Below, one piece after another: positions 8,922-18,700 of a stretch of 64,000 bases of DNA (position 1 is the first letter of the stretch; each line of letters opens with the position of its first letter). Both the position numbers and the translations under genes were made by a program. This DNA comes from JACVRW01 sp963813495 (GTDB taxonomy: Bacteria; Actinomycetota; Thermoleophilia; Solirubrobacterales; Thermoleophilaceae): assembly GCA_963813495.1 (NCBI GenBank), contig CAWEZC010000004.1:186001-250000 (forward strand). Direction: 5' to 3'. The notes under the pieces were generated by a model that was given only the letters and a program-made list of their open reading frames with translations, was not told the DNA's origin and did not search any database.

Positions 8922-9149
8922 ATGAACGAACTGGTTGTGGTCAAAGTCGTTGGGAGCGAGCCGGAAGCCGAACTGCTTTGCTCCCTGCTGCGCAGTGCGG
9001 ATATCGAATGCGCGCTCCGACAGACGAACGTGGGAGCGGGGGCGGCTGATGGCATGCCAGGCGGCCCTTACGAGCTAGTCGTCCGGCCGCAAGACCTAGA
9101 CGATGCTCGCGACATCCTGCGGGAACGCAGCGACAGGGGCGGGCAGTGA
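8922..9149 (+). CDS. DUF2007 domain protein
   Basis: A 75-residue protein with the DUF2007 pattern: ELVVVKVVGSEPEAELLCSLL, then SADIECALRQ and a closing YELVVRPQDLDDARDIL. The family is a small ferredoxin-like alpha/beta domain, thought to be a signalling or regulatory module because it is often fused to other domains; no biochemical role is settled. Start ATG at 8922. It stands alone, divergent from the sulfatase-fold gene. Confidence 0.8.
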   Translation: MNELVVVKVVGSEPEAELLCSLLRSADIECALRQTNVGAGAADGMPGGPYELVVRPQDLDDARDILRERSDRGGQ

Positions 9150-9204
9150 GGTGTATGTGCGTTCGACAGCCGGCGCAATCGCCCTCTACGACTGAAAAAG
9201 CGAA

Positions 9205-9250
9205 CGCGCCCGTCAAGATTCGAACCTGAGACCTTCGGTTTCGTAGCCGG
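9205..9250 (-). tRNA. 3' fragment of a tRNA-Arg(ACG)-like gene
   Basis: On the minus strand the sequence reads CTACGAA (an anticodon-loop with ACG), a short variable region, then a five-pair T stem TCAGG/CTTGA around the loop TTCGAAT, then CGGGCGCG as a 3' acceptor strand. Actinobacterial tRNA-Arg(ACG) genes normally have 5' GCGCCCG and a D arm; neither is found upstream, and the anticodon stem no longer pairs properly. It is therefore a 3' half only. Such halves are typical leftovers of integration into a tRNA gene, but could also be a decayed duplicate. Confidence 0.45.
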
Positions 9251-9394
9251 CGCGCCGGGGCCCGATCGCGCTGCTCAAAGCAGTGCCGAGCCCATCGAAG
9301 CGGCCACCTCGGCCCCGTCGCCCAGACTTCGGCTCGGACGACCGGCCCGCCGCGGTAGCGTCCACGACGCCACCGACCCACACGAGGAGGCCCC

Positions 9395-9742
9395 ATGCCC
9401 TACATCGAAGGCTTCGTCGCGGCCGTGCCGACCGCCAACCGCGACGTCTACATCGAACACGCCAAGCGGGGCGCCGAGTACTTCAAGAACCTGGGCGCCA
9501 CCCGCGTAACCGAATGTTGGGGAGACGACGTGCCGCGGGGGGAGGTGACCGACTTCTTCCGGGCGACGCAGGCGCGGGACGACGAAGCGGTCGTCTTCAG
9601 CTGGGTCGAATATCCGGACAAGGCAACCCGCGACGCCGCGAACGAGAAAATGAGCGCCGACCCGGAGGCGATGCAGATGGAGATGCCCTTCGACGGTAGC
9701 CGGATGTTCTGGGGTGGCTTCCAGCCGGTGGTGTACGAGTAG
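9395..9742 (+). CDS. DUF1428 family protein
   Basis: A 115-residue protein starting MPYIEGFVAAVPTANR and containing GATRVTECWGDDVP and FSWVEYPDK..RDAANEKM, ending FDGSRMFWGGFQPV. This is the full length and pattern of DUF1428 (YbaA-like), a ferredoxin-fold family related to dimeric alpha-beta barrel proteins, with no proven activity. The ATG has GAGGAGG seven bases upstream. It lies as a single gene just after the tRNA-Arg-like fragment. Confidence 0.88.
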   Translation: MPYIEGFVAAVPTANRDVYIEHAKRGAEYFKNLGATRVTECWGDDVPRGEVTDFFRATQARDDEAVVFSWVEYPDKATRDAANEKMSADPEAMQMEMPFDGSRMFWGGFQPVVYE

Positions 9743-10011
9743 ACCAGACTACGGTTGTCGAGGAAATCTCGCGCGCAGCGGGTCGAGCAGGCCGTCCAGG
9801 ACCGAGGGCGTCGCCGCAAGGTCGCACCCGCGGTCTTCAAAGCGGGCGAGCCACAACGCAGCTCGCTCTCGCTCGCGCTCAAAGCAGAAGACAGGTCGGC
9901 GTCAGCCCCGCACGACCGCACCTCGTCCTAGGCAGCAGCCGGCCCGTCGGCGGACTCGGTCCTTTGATGGTGATCTGGCGGGTCGGCTGGTAGACCTACG
10001 GGGCCTGCTCA

Positions 10012-11058
10012 ATGACCGACCTCTGGACCGCCGTCAAGGACCTGCCCATCGCGATCGAGTCGACCTCGTTCGAGCCGCTCGAGCCGAGCGGCCCGACCGC
10101 GCGCGAGGACTCGTCGACGACTCACCTTCGGCTACGGGGCCTCGGTGAGGAGGGCATCGGCGAGCAGATCGGCATGCCGAGCGACCAGGAGAGCCTGCGC
10201 GCGAGCGAGTACCCGCTGATAGGCGAGTGGACGACGTTGGCGGACTTCCTCGCGCACGTCGACGCGATCGACGTGTGGCCCGAGCCGCCCGAGTATGAGA
10301 TGCAGCGCAACTGGCGGCGCTGGACGTTCGAGTCCGCGGCGCTCGATCTCGCGCTGCGGCAATCCGGCACGAGCCTGCCCGAGGTCCTCGGCCGCACGCC
10401 GCAGCCAGTGACGTTCGTCAACTCGTTCGGGCTCGGCGAGCCACCGGACATCGACAAGGTCGCCGACCGCCGCGCGATGCATCCGACGGTCGGCTTCAAG
10501 CTCGACATCGCGCCGTCGTGGACGCAGGACATCATCGATCGGGTCGCGGCGGTCGAAAGCGTCGCGACGATCGACTTCAAGGGCCAGTACGGCCTCGAGG
10601 TCGAGGACGAGGCGGCGCTGCTGGCGATGTACGAGCGCACGCTGGCGGCGTTCACGAACGCGGTCTTCGAGGACCCGCACGACATTCCGGCCGTGCTCGA
10701 GATGCTCGCGCCGATCACCGACCGCGTCTCGTACGACGCCCCGATCACGAGCGTCGAGTCGATCGACGCGGCCGCGGTCAACGCGCGGATCGTCAACGTC
10801 AAGCCGTGCCGCGTCGGCCGCCTGCACGAGCTCAGCCGACTCTACGCGCACTGCGAGGCGGCCGGCATCCAGATGTACAACGGCGGCATGGGCGAGCTCG
10901 GCGTCGGCCGCGGCCAGGCGCAGCTGCTCGCCTCGCTCTTCCATCCCGACGCGCCCAACGATATCGCGCCGTCGGACTACAACCTCGAGCAGCCGCCGCC
11001 CGGTCTGCCGCCGAGCCCGCTCGACCCCACGCCGGACCGCGGCTTTCGCCGCCGGTGA
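10012..11058 (+). CDS. Enolase superfamily protein (mandelate racemase/muconate-lactonizing-like)
   Basis: A 348-residue protein with the order of the enolase superfamily: an N-terminal capping domain (GLGEEGIGEQIG), then barrel strands carrying probable metal ligands IDFKGQYG (Asp), VFEDPHD (Glu) and YDAPI, a NVKPCRVGRL segment and a MYNGGMGELGVGR loop. The second-strand KxK motif is not seen; GFKLDIAP is the closest match, so the usual racemase/cycloisomerase base may be absent or different. The reaction is abstraction of a proton next to a carboxylate in most members; the substrate cannot be predicted. The C-terminus is Pro-rich. It is a single gene on the plus strand. Confidence 0.8.
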   Translation: MTDLWTAVKDLPIAIESTSFEPLEPSGPTAREDSSTTHLRLRGLGEEGIGEQIGMPSDQESLRASEYPLIGEWTTLADFLAHVDAIDVWPEPPEYEMQRNWRRWTFESAALDLALRQSGTSLPEVLGRTPQPVTFVNSFGLGEPPDIDKVADRRAMHPTVGFKLDIAPSWTQDIIDRVAAVESVATIDFKGQYGLEVEDEAALLAMYERTLAAFTNAVFEDPHDIPAVLEMLAPITDRVSYDAPITSVESIDAAAVNARIVNVKPCRVGRLHELSRLYAHCEAAGIQMYNGGMGELGVGRGQAQLLASLFHPDAPNDIAPSDYNLEQPPPGLPPSPLDPTPDRGFRRR

Positions 11059-11356
11059 CCCGCGACGACCGTGGGCGGCAATGACACGCTCGGCGGCTGA
11101 TCCGATTCCGCTCGCGACGCAGATCGTCGAGGCCGAACCTCACCTAACGCCGCCTGCCCGTCTGCGCGATCTGCCGCCAACCGCAGGCGGCGCTTCTGCT
11201 TCGCGCGAACCGCGCGACGAGTCGTTACCGGGGGAACGGCCGAGGCCGCGCCGCTCGCGCCCGACACACGGCAAAGGTGAGCCGCTCTCGGAACGAAATG
11301 GCCGCGCGCAAGAATTCGCTTCCACTAGCGCACGCCGGTTGGCATATGTTCGTGGC

Positions 11357-12001
11357 GTGAGCGACCTGGATGTAGAGCGCCTCCAAGCGTCTCTCAACCG
11401 CTTCACGAACCGCCGGCTCGAGAACGTCGCCCCGCTGATCGTGGATGGCGAAAAGGGCTTCCTGACGAACCGTCGCATCATGACCGTGAAGCGGTATCTC
11501 GGTTATCTCGGCGAGCGCGACGGCAGCGTGACGAGCGAGTTCGTCCGCCGGATGCGCCACCCGAGAGATCCGCGCTGGTCGTCGCCGAGGCAGGTGTTAC
11601 GGGGCATCGGTAGGCGCCGGCGCCAGCGCCGACGGACGATCGAGGATCTCGATCCGCGGCCGGGGGTTTCCAGGTTCGACGGCCGCCCGGTGGCGACTTG
11701 GATGCGCGGGTATCTGGTCTGGGCTCGCGCGCAGGGCTGGCGCGGCCAACTCATTTCGGGCTGGCGCTCGCCGGAGCAGAGCGAGCAGCTGTGCTTCGAG
11801 ATATGCGGCAGGCCGACCTGTCCGGGTCGCTGCGCGGGGCGCGCCTCGAACCATTCGGAGAAGCAGAAGCCGGGTGGGGCGGTGGACGTGTCGGATTTCG
11901 CCCGGTTCGGGGGGCTGATGGAGCGCAGTCCGTTCCGGCCTCGAATCTTCAACGCGCTCGGCCCAGTCGATCCAGGTCACTTCTCAGCCACCGGGAGGTG
12001 A
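11357..12001 (+). CDS. D-Ala-D-Ala carboxypeptidase-like (M15/VanY-type) protein
   Basis: The C-terminal half reads LISGWRSPEQSEQLCF, then GRASNHSEKQKPGGAVDVSD and DPGHFS. The SNH...GGAVDVSD and GHF pieces match the metal-binding His-Asp-His arrangement of the M15 (VanY/endolysin) peptidase superfamily. The first part (LQASLNRFTNRRLENVAPLIVDGEKGFLT) looks like a peptidoglycan-binding repeat. I prefer the GTG at 11357 (214 residues): an upstream start at 11081 adds 92 low-complexity, Pro/Arg-rich residues unlike protein. No signal peptide is visible with this start, as in phage endolysins. The Cys-rich stretch CFEICGRPTCPGRC is unusual. Confidence 0.7.
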   Translation: MSDLDVERLQASLNRFTNRRLENVAPLIVDGEKGFLTNRRIMTVKRYLGYLGERDGSVTSEFVRRMRHPRDPRWSSPRQVLRGIGRRRRQRRRTIEDLDPRPGVSRFDGRPVATWMRGYLVWARAQGWRGQLISGWRSPEQSEQLCFEICGRPTCPGRCAGRASNHSEKQKPGGAVDVSDFARFGGLMERSPFRPRIFNALGPVDPGHFSATGR

Positions 12002-12090
12002 CGGGCCAGGAATCCCATCGCCGGGCGCGGGGCCGTAGCGGATCCGATGATGGCCGGTACCGGCCTGAAGCTGCGGGCGGCTTCCTGGAG

Positions 12091-12172
12091 TAGCGGGGGC
12101 GGGATTCGAACCCGCGAGTTCGGGTTATGAGCTTTCCTCGGGTGCTCTCCGGTTGAGAGCCCGGCGCCCGCG
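12091..12172 (-). tRNA. Atypical tRNA-Met(CAT)-like sequence, probably degenerate
   Basis: On the minus strand: D-arm-like GCTC/GAGC at 12144-12160, anticodon-loop CTCATAA (CAT) at 12125-12131, T stem GCGGG/CCCGC around TTCGAAT at 12099-12115, and 3' acceptor CCCCGCT with A at 12091. The 3' half is what an actinobacterial tRNA-Met looks like. But the anticodon stem does not pair, there are extra bases between the D arm and the anticodon, and the 5' acceptor matches at only about five of seven positions. It is either a decayed tRNA or a non-canonical tRNA-like RNA. Confidence 0.4.
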
Positions 12173-12197
12173 AGAGCCTCGGCGTTATCCCGCCCCC
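12095..12197. repeat. Perfect 11-bp inverted repeat around the tRNA-like sequence
   Basis: GGGGGCGGGAT at 12095-12105 and ATCCCGCCCCC at 12187-12197 are exact inverted copies. The left arm lies inside the acceptor and T stem of the tRNA-like sequence, so a minus-strand transcript of about 105 bases could fold back with its ends paired in a way that competes with the cloverleaf. The rest of the gap up to 12441 shows no gene. Confidence 0.5.
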
Positions 12198-12441
12198 CAC
12201 CATGATCTGGCGCTATCGATGAGCAGCAGGTGGGTCGTGCAACCCGATCAGCCACGCTCGTCGGAGCCACGACCGGTCCCGGGGACCAGAAAGCCTCGGA
12301 CTGGTTACAGGGATTTCGGAGCGCGGCTGATCTGAGCCGGCCCGGTCAGAATGCCCCGAGATTGGCGGCCACTACCGAGTTTCCCCCGGGACGGGGTTCG
12401 GGACAAACGCTGTCGCCGAGAGGGCGGCGCGCATCTGCGCC

Positions 12442-13677
12442 TCATGCGGTGAGCAGCGCCGCCTCCGCCTCCACGCCGTCGGCTATTGCCTGCACGTCGT
12501 CGAGGAGCTCCGGGTCTGCGCAGAAGCCGAAGCAGAGCAGGCCGCCGACCGAGACCACGGCGATCCGCAGCGCGTGACGCTCGGCGAGCTCCGCAATCGA
12601 ATGCACGGAGGCCACCGGGGCGCCCAGGACCGACACCGGCGCGCGCGGCCCCGGGACGTTGGAGACGTTGAGCGCGAAGCGACGCGGGCTGGCCTGGACG
12701 CGCCTCGCGAACGCGCGCAGGCGCGGCGAGATCGTGCCGAGGCCCTGCAACAGCGCGTCCATGGTCTCGGCGTCGTGCTCGGCCTTGCGCAGGGTTGTCT
12801 CGACCTGGACGGCCCGTAGGCGCGCCAGCGGATCGGGTTCGTTGAGCGGCAGCGAGAGGCAGAAGAACGAGTCGTGGTTGCCGTCCTCGTCGTCCTCGCG
12901 ATGAAGGCTCACCGGGACCTTGACTCGCACAGCGCCGAGCGATCCGTGGTGCGCGACGAACCACCGGCGTAGGGCACCCGCCACGACGGCCAGGACAGCG
13001 TCGTTGACCGTCGCGCCACACACCGCCTTCGCAGTGTCGTGGAGCGGTTCGAGCGCGACGCGCGCGAACGCCACCTGGCGGCGCGTACCGATGGGCCCGT
13101 CGAACGGGGAACGCACTCGTGAGCGCGAGAGCTCGCGATGCACGAAGCCAGAGAGGTGGCGCCGGCGACGCGCGTCGTCGTCGGCACGATGGGCACGGGG
13201 CGATTGTCTGCGGCCTGCCGCGTCGTCCCAGAGAACCACCCGCGCGAAGCGCATGGCCGTCGTGCCGTCCGCGAGCGCGTGGTGGATGCGCCATACGAGC
13301 GCGAACCCCGACCGCAGCGGCATCACGTCCATGTGCCACAGTGGCCCCCGGCGGTCAAGGCGCTGCTCGAACAGCCGCGCGACCTCGACGCGCAGGTCGG
13401 CGCCGTCGAGCGGCGCGTGAACCGCCCTCACGGTCACGTGATTCCTCAGGTCGAACTCGGGATCGGCGATCCAGGCCGGATCGCGGTCGGATCCGCCGAG
13501 ACGCCAGGTCAGCTGGGGGACGCCAGCGATCCGCGATGCGATCTCGGCACGCAGCGCATCGGCGTCCGGCTCCCCCTTTTCGACCACGACGACCTTGCAG
13601 GTGTGTCCGGCGATCTTCGGGCCCTCCAGGTCGAGGATCGCCCGATCCTCCGGCCGCAGCGGGATCGCGTGTCCCAT
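12442..13677 (-). CDS. Wax ester synthase/diacylglycerol acyltransferase (WS/DGAT) family protein
   Basis: A 411-residue acyltransferase. It carries the catalytic HHxxxDG motif as HHALADG and the C-terminal NVSNVPGPRAPV segment typical of the family. The start ATG at 13677 gives MGHAIPLRPEDRAILDLEGP, which matches the usual family N-terminus; a longer frame to 13845 adds 56 unlikely residues. These enzymes join an acyl-CoA to a fatty alcohol or diacylglycerol to make storage lipid at the membrane face, though many actinobacterial members have weak or other acyl acceptors. Single gene; the next gene on the strand is a PLP enzyme 680 bases upstream, separated by an IS110 remnant. Confidence 0.88.
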   Translation of the reverse strand: MGHAIPLRPEDRAILDLEGPKIAGHTCKVVVVEKGEPDADALRAEIASRIAGVPQLTWRLGGSDRDPAWIADPEFDLRNHVTVRAVHAPLDGADLRVEVARLFEQRLDRRGPLWHMDVMPLRSGFALVWRIHHALADGTTAMRFARVVLWDDAAGRRQSPRAHRADDDARRRRHLSGFVHRELSRSRVRSPFDGPIGTRRQVAFARVALEPLHDTAKAVCGATVNDAVLAVVAGALRRWFVAHHGSLGAVRVKVPVSLHREDDEDGNHDSFFCLSLPLNEPDPLARLRAVQVETTLRKAEHDAETMDALLQGLGTISPRLRAFARRVQASPRRFALNVSNVPGPRAPVSVLGAPVASVHSIAELAERHALRIAVVSVGGLLCFGFCADPELLDDVQAIADGVEAEAALLTA

Positions 13678-13867
13678 GGCGCGGACGGTACGACACCACA
13701 CGTCTTCCGCGCAACGGCCCCGGCGGGCGCGAGGCATCGGAACAAGGTTCCAGGGAAGCGCTCCGCCCCCCAGCAGCTCAACCCCAGGCCTCGCGCCGCG
13801 CGTCCACAATCCGGCGAGCGCTCCCACACCGGCGCGCACTCCCAAAGCGGGCTCGCGAACGCTGCGC

Positions 13868-14030
13868 TAGGCCGCCGTCGAAGCGGCCCACGCCGCCTGG
13901 CGCCCGACAAACCCCTGACATGGGCCCTAGAGCGACGTCGCCAAACGCACCCGGAAGAACCCCGCCAAGTCCGCCGTGGCGCGCAAGATCCCGATCGCCT
14001 GCTGGCACATCCTCAGCGCCAGCAACCCTT
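13868..14030 (+). pseudogene. Remnant of an IS110-family transposase C-terminus
   Basis: One forward frame from 13877 reads VEAAHAAWRPTNP, a stop, HGP, a second stop, then SDVAKRTRKNPAKSAVARK and IPIACWHILS. The pairing of EAAHAA with a KxxAKxAVARK...WHIL helix about 20 residues later is the C-terminal (IS116/IS110) domain of IS110 transposases. Two stops in the same frame show that it is dead. No terminal repeats were found; the region is also consistent with loss of the rest of the element. Confidence 0.5.
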
Positions 14031-14357
14031 CAAGCCTGCCCGCTCGCAGACGAGCAGGGCCAGCGATGCCTCGGCAAGCTCCCGCTGCTTTCTGGCCGCC
14101 TGACGGCCCCGCATGGAATTGAGAAGCCGAGGCAGCACCCCACAAACAATCTGTGCCCCGAGCGCCGACAGTGAAATGAGCCACCCGCTCCACCACGCCG
14201 GAGCATCCAACGAAGAGCGCCACCGCCCATTGAGCCGGCCCTCCATCAAAGAGAAAGCAGCGTCTGCTCGCCGCTGGCTGGACTCCCGGTCCTCGCAACC
14301 GGGCAGAAGCGAGAGTGCTCGAATCGTGGGCGAGCAGCACCATCGCATGACGCACCG
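14031..14357. other. No gene seen
   Basis: Open frames exist on both strands but none has a recognisable motif, a ribosome site or plausible composition. It may be further debris of the IS110 element. Confidence 0.5.
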
Positions 14358-15347
14358 TTAGGCGTTGCGCGCTGCCGGTTCTAGGACCCACCGCGCGAAG
14401 TCGGCGGCGCCCACGTTGCTTCCACAAAGGATCGTGGTGACGCGTCGCCCTGCGAACCGCTCCCGGTTTTCGAGAGCGGCGGCGACGCCGAGGGCCGCGG
14501 ACGGCTCGACGACGAGCCCCGCATGCTCATAGAGCGCGCGCATGCCGGCCCTGATCGACTCCTCGCCGACGAGCACCACATCGTCGAGCACGACGAGCAA
14601 ATCGTCCAGCACGGCGGGGATAGGGGAGCGGCCCGCGACGCCGTCGGCGATCGTCTCGATGCGGTCGGTCTCGACGACGCTTCCCTCTCGCCACGACAGC
14701 GCCATTGCGGGCGCACCGACGGGCTGGATGCCGATCACCTCCACATGGTCGGCGAGCGAGCGCGCGACGTAACCCACGCCGCTCGCCATCGCGCCACCGC
14801 CGACAGCTACGAGCACGACCTCGAGCTGCGGATCGTCTCGGACGAGCTCGAGGCCGATCGTGGCGGCGCCTTCGCACGTGGCGAGGTCAAGGCTGTCCTC
14901 GACGAGGTACGCGCCGTGCGATTCCGCTATGTCCCGCGCGAGCAACCGGGCGTCTTCGATGTCCTCGCCTTCAAGCCGCACATCGGCGCCGAGGGCCGCG
15001 ATCTGGCGCACTTTGAGCGGGTTGGCGGTTCTCGCCGCCACCACGGTGACCTCCAGGCCCCGGCGCGCGCCACTGTAGGCGAGCGCTTGGCCGAGATTGC
15101 CGGCGCTCGCGCAGACAACCCGCGCCGCACCTTCCTCTCGAGCCACGGCCGCCACCGTCTCTGTGCCGCGTCCTTTGAAGCTCCGGACAGGGTTGAGCGT
15201 CTCGACCTTCAGCGTCACGGAGCACCCGAGCGCTTCGCCGAGCGGCGCGCAGGGAAGCACCGGCGTGTCGAGGAACACCGGATCGATCGCGCCCGCAGCA
15301 CCGCGGATCCGATCGAGCCGGAGTCGAACGCGGTCGAGGCTCTTCAC
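14358..15347 (-). CDS. PLP-dependent threonine dehydratase/threonine synthase-like enzyme
   Basis: A 329-residue fold-type II PLP enzyme. The lysine motif is PVRSFKGRG (Schiff-base Lys), the substrate loop is CASAGNLGQALA, and the phosphate-binding glycine loop is VAVGGGAMASGV. The order and length fit serine/threonine dehydratases that lack the C-terminal ACT domain, so it would deaminate Ser or Thr without allosteric control; threonine synthase-like or racemase activity is also possible. The GTG at 15347 (VKSLDRVRLRLDRI...) matches the family N-terminus; a longer frame to 15554 adds 69 unlikely residues. No strong ribosome site. Cytosolic single gene. Confidence 0.83.
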   Translation of the reverse strand: MKSLDRVRLRLDRIRGAAGAIDPVFLDTPVLPCAPLGEALGCSVTLKVETLNPVRSFKGRGTETVAAVAREEGAARVVCASAGNLGQALAYSGARRGLEVTVVAARTANPLKVRQIAALGADVRLEGEDIEDARLLARDIAESHGAYLVEDSLDLATCEGAATIGLELVRDDPQLEVVLVAVGGGAMASGVGYVARSLADHVEVIGIQPVGAPAMALSWREGSVVETDRIETIADGVAGRSPIPAVLDDLLVVLDDVVLVGEESIRAGMRALYEHAGLVVEPSAALGVAAALENRERFAGRRVTTILCGSNVGAADFARWVLEPAARNA

Positions 15348-15728
15348 GACGGGGATCGCGCCGAGGCGCCCGAGCGCCGCCAAACGATCAGGCTGCCGGG
15401 AGTCGCGGAATGTCGAGATAACCCAACACCGAAAGTGCCCTCCACGACACCACGTGAATGCACCTGGGTCGTTGTCCACGGGCTGCAAGAGCGACGCCCC
15501 GTCTGTCCGACGAGGAATCCGTGGGAAGCGACGCGCACGCGTCTGTCCTATCACGGCGACACCTTGCCCGAACGGTCGCCGCGCTATCGCTATCGCGCGA
15601 GATGCGAGCGTCTTGACCGGTGCCGGACTCGCCCCGCCTCAGACGGCGAGCAGCGCGGCAGCCGTCTCCGCGACCTCCCGCCGGCTCTCGGATCGGACGA
15701 CCGCCCGTGCCCACCAGAGCGTTTGGAG
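15348..15728. other. No gene seen between two minus-strand genes
   Basis: This gap should hold the end of the SARP transcript and the promoter of the PLP enzyme. No frame with a convincing start, motif or composition was found and no strong hairpin was noticed. Confidence 0.5.
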
Positions 15729-18700
15729 CTACGGGGCCGCTTCGGTCCGGCAGGCCTCGAGCGCTGAACGGGCGCGCCGTTCGTAGGGGGCGATGCCCTT
15801 GCGGGTATAGAGCGCCAGTGCCTCGCCGGCCGCTTCAGCGGCCTCGCGCGGGCGGCGCGCCAGCCGGAGAACCTCGACGAGGTCCATCAAGACATCGGCG
15901 TGGAACCACAGCTGGTCGGTCTTCGCGGCTATCGAGACCCCCTCGCGGGCCCAGTCTTCGGCCTCCTCGAACCGGCCGGCACGCGCGAGCAGACAGGCGT
16001 GGACGCCCTGTCGTTTTATCCGCCACTCGACGTCGGCGGTCGCGGGCACGTGGTCGATGTCCTCGACGAGCGACCAGGCGTCGTCGTAGCGCCCCTGCAC
16101 GTAGACGGGGCGTGGCAGGTCGACCAAGGCAGTGGAGAGGAACCACCTGTCGCCGATGGCGATGAAGGACTCCTTGGCCTCGCGCATGTGACGCTCGGAG
16201 GCGACCGGGGCGCCCGCGAACAGCTCGATGTGGCCGCGGAGCAGCTGCTGCACGCCGAGCTGCCAGATGAGGCCGAGGTCACGAAGCCGCTCGCAGCTTT
16301 CCGCGATGTGTTCGCGTGCCTCCTCGAACCGTCCGGTCATCGCTTCGTGACACGCGAGGAATCCCGACAGGTTCGCCTCCAGCACCAGGTTTCCCGCCAC
16401 GTCACGCAGAAGCCGTTCCGTCCTGCGAGTCGCCTCCGCCGCCGGCATCGGACCCCACAGCAGGGCCATTGCCATTGCGCCGTGGCCCCACGACTCGTCC
16501 CTGGAACTGCCGGCGCGGTGGGCGTACTCGGCCGCGCGCGCCGACGCCTCGGCCGCGGCGGCCATCTTCCCCTGCGTCCAGAGAGCCTCGCCGAGCAGCG
16601 CGCAGGCCCTGGCCAGCCCGAGCTGATCGCCCAGCTCGTCGAGCACGTCGATCGCGCGCTTGGCGTCGCTGACCAGGTCGTCTCCGTCCATGCCCTCCGG
16701 GTCGGTGTACATCCTGGCGTGAGCGAGCTTCACGGCGGCGTTCGATTCGAGGCCGCGGTCGCCGTACGCGCGGCCTTGCTGGGCCGCCTTACTCAATACG
16801 CTGCTCGCCTGTTCGAGCTCGCCGATCTCGAACAGCGCGTAGCCCAGGTCCGGCAGGAGCTCGCGGGCGGCGGCCTCCTCAGAGTCGTGAAGGGAGACGG
16901 AGCGCCCGAGCAGGTTGGCGGCCGCGGGCATGTCACCGCGCCCGAACGCCCGTCTGCCGGCGATCGCGAGCAGCGCGGCGGCGCGGCTCGCTAGATCGCG
17001 GTCGCCGTCCGTGAGCTCTCCGAGCTCGGCTCGGTACCGGTAGGCCTGCTCGAGGTGGCGCCCAGCCTGCTCGGCGTGCTCGGGGGTTCCGTCGCCGATG
17101 CTGCTCTCGAGCCAGTCCGCCGCATGCTCGTGGAGCGTGGCTCGCTGGCCCTTCGGGATCATGCGGTAGGCGGCCTGCTGGATGAGGACGTGGCGGAACC
17201 GAAATGCGGGTCCCTCCCCGAGGGGCGAGCGCCCCGGGTCGAGGAGTTCCTTGTCGACCAGCGCCTCGATATGCCGCGCCGTGTGCGGGCGGGCTTCCAT
17301 GGGTAGCAGCGCGGCGACGGCGCTTTCCGGGAACTCCTTACCCATGACTGCGGCGGTGTCGATGGCGGCGTGCTCTCCTGGTCCGAGACGGTCCAGGCGG
17401 GCGGCGAGCACCGCCTGGATAGTGGGCGGGAGCAAGGCCTCGCGCTCGCTGGCGGCTCCCTCGGCGAGCATGGCGAGCATCTGCTCCAGGAAGAGCGGGT
17501 TGCCCTGCGCGGTTTCGAGCACGCGCGCACGGGTCGGGTCGGGGATCGCGGCCGCGATGTTGTCGACGAGCTGCGCGCTCTCGGCGGCGGAGAGCGGCCC
17601 CAACACCAGGGGGGTCAGGTTCCGCTTCTCCTCACCCCAGCCCGGACGGCCCTCGAGCAGCTCCGGACGCGCCATGCAGAGCAGCAGCATTCGTCCTCGC
17701 CCACGCTCTGCCAAGTAGTCGACGAAGTCGAGCAGGGCGGGTTCCGCCCAGTGGACGTCCTCCACCAGGACCACCAGCGGGCGCTCGCGGGCCGTAGCTT
17801 CGAACAGCCTGCGGAAGGCCCAGAAGATCTCCTCCAGGCTGCTCGCGGACTCGGTGAGGCCGATCGCCTCGGTCACCAGCCTCTCGACCAGGACGGCGTC
17901 CGCGTCGTCGGCGAGGAGGTCGCGGAGCGGGGCGGCGGCCTTGAGGCGGGACACGATTTCCCGCAGCGGCCAGAAGGTGATCCCCTGGCCGTAGGCCGCG
18001 CAGCGGCCGGCCATGACGGTCGCCTCGTCCGCGAGCCCCAGTACGAACTCCTCCGCCAGCCTCGTCTTCCCGATGCCCGCGGGGCCGATGAGCGTGACCA
18101 TCCGGACCGCTTGCTCTCGGGTCGCACCTTGAAGCGCGCCGCGGAGCTTGGCCAGCTCGGCCTGCCGCCCGACGATCGGCGCGGGAGGCAACCGCGAGAA
18201 GGGCGGCGGTGCCGGGACGAGCTCGAGCAGGCGCCAAGCGCCGTGCCGTCGGCCGTCGGGCTCGGCGCGAGCCCTGTCGCCGAGGAGCCTGCGCGTCGCG
18301 TCGGCAAGCAGGACCTGGCCGGTCCGCGCAACGTCCTCGAGCGCGGCGGCGATCGCGAGCGGCTCCCCAGCGAGCGCGTCGGATTCGCTGGTCACGACCT
18401 CCCCGGTGGCGATGCCGATCCGCGTTTGTGCGTCGTCCGTAGGGTCGGTCGGGCCGGCCTCGCCAAGGAGCTCCACAGCGGCGCGGGCCGCGCGCAGGGG
18501 ATCGTCTTCGTGCACGCGTGGGATCCCAAACACACCCACCACGCGGTCGGCGAGCACGCTCTCCACCGCGCCGCCGTGACGTTCGATCGCACCCGAGGCG
18601 GCCTCGCGGTGGCGCACATGTACTCGCTGGAGCGCCTCCGGATCAAGACCGGCGCGAGCGGTCCGGCCCGCGACCATGACGGTGACGGTCTTGCGCGCCC

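Noticed and set aside
11081..11356. Upstream extension of the M15-like gene by 92 codons
   Set aside because: The extra part is Pro/Arg/Ser-rich without motif and its start has no ribosome site; the GTG at 11357 fits the start of the recognisable domain.
13927..14427. 166-codon minus-strand frame with a hydrophobic stretch
   Set aside because: It is antisense to the IS110 remnant and overlaps the PLP enzyme end; composition is unlike neighbouring genes and there is no ribosome site.
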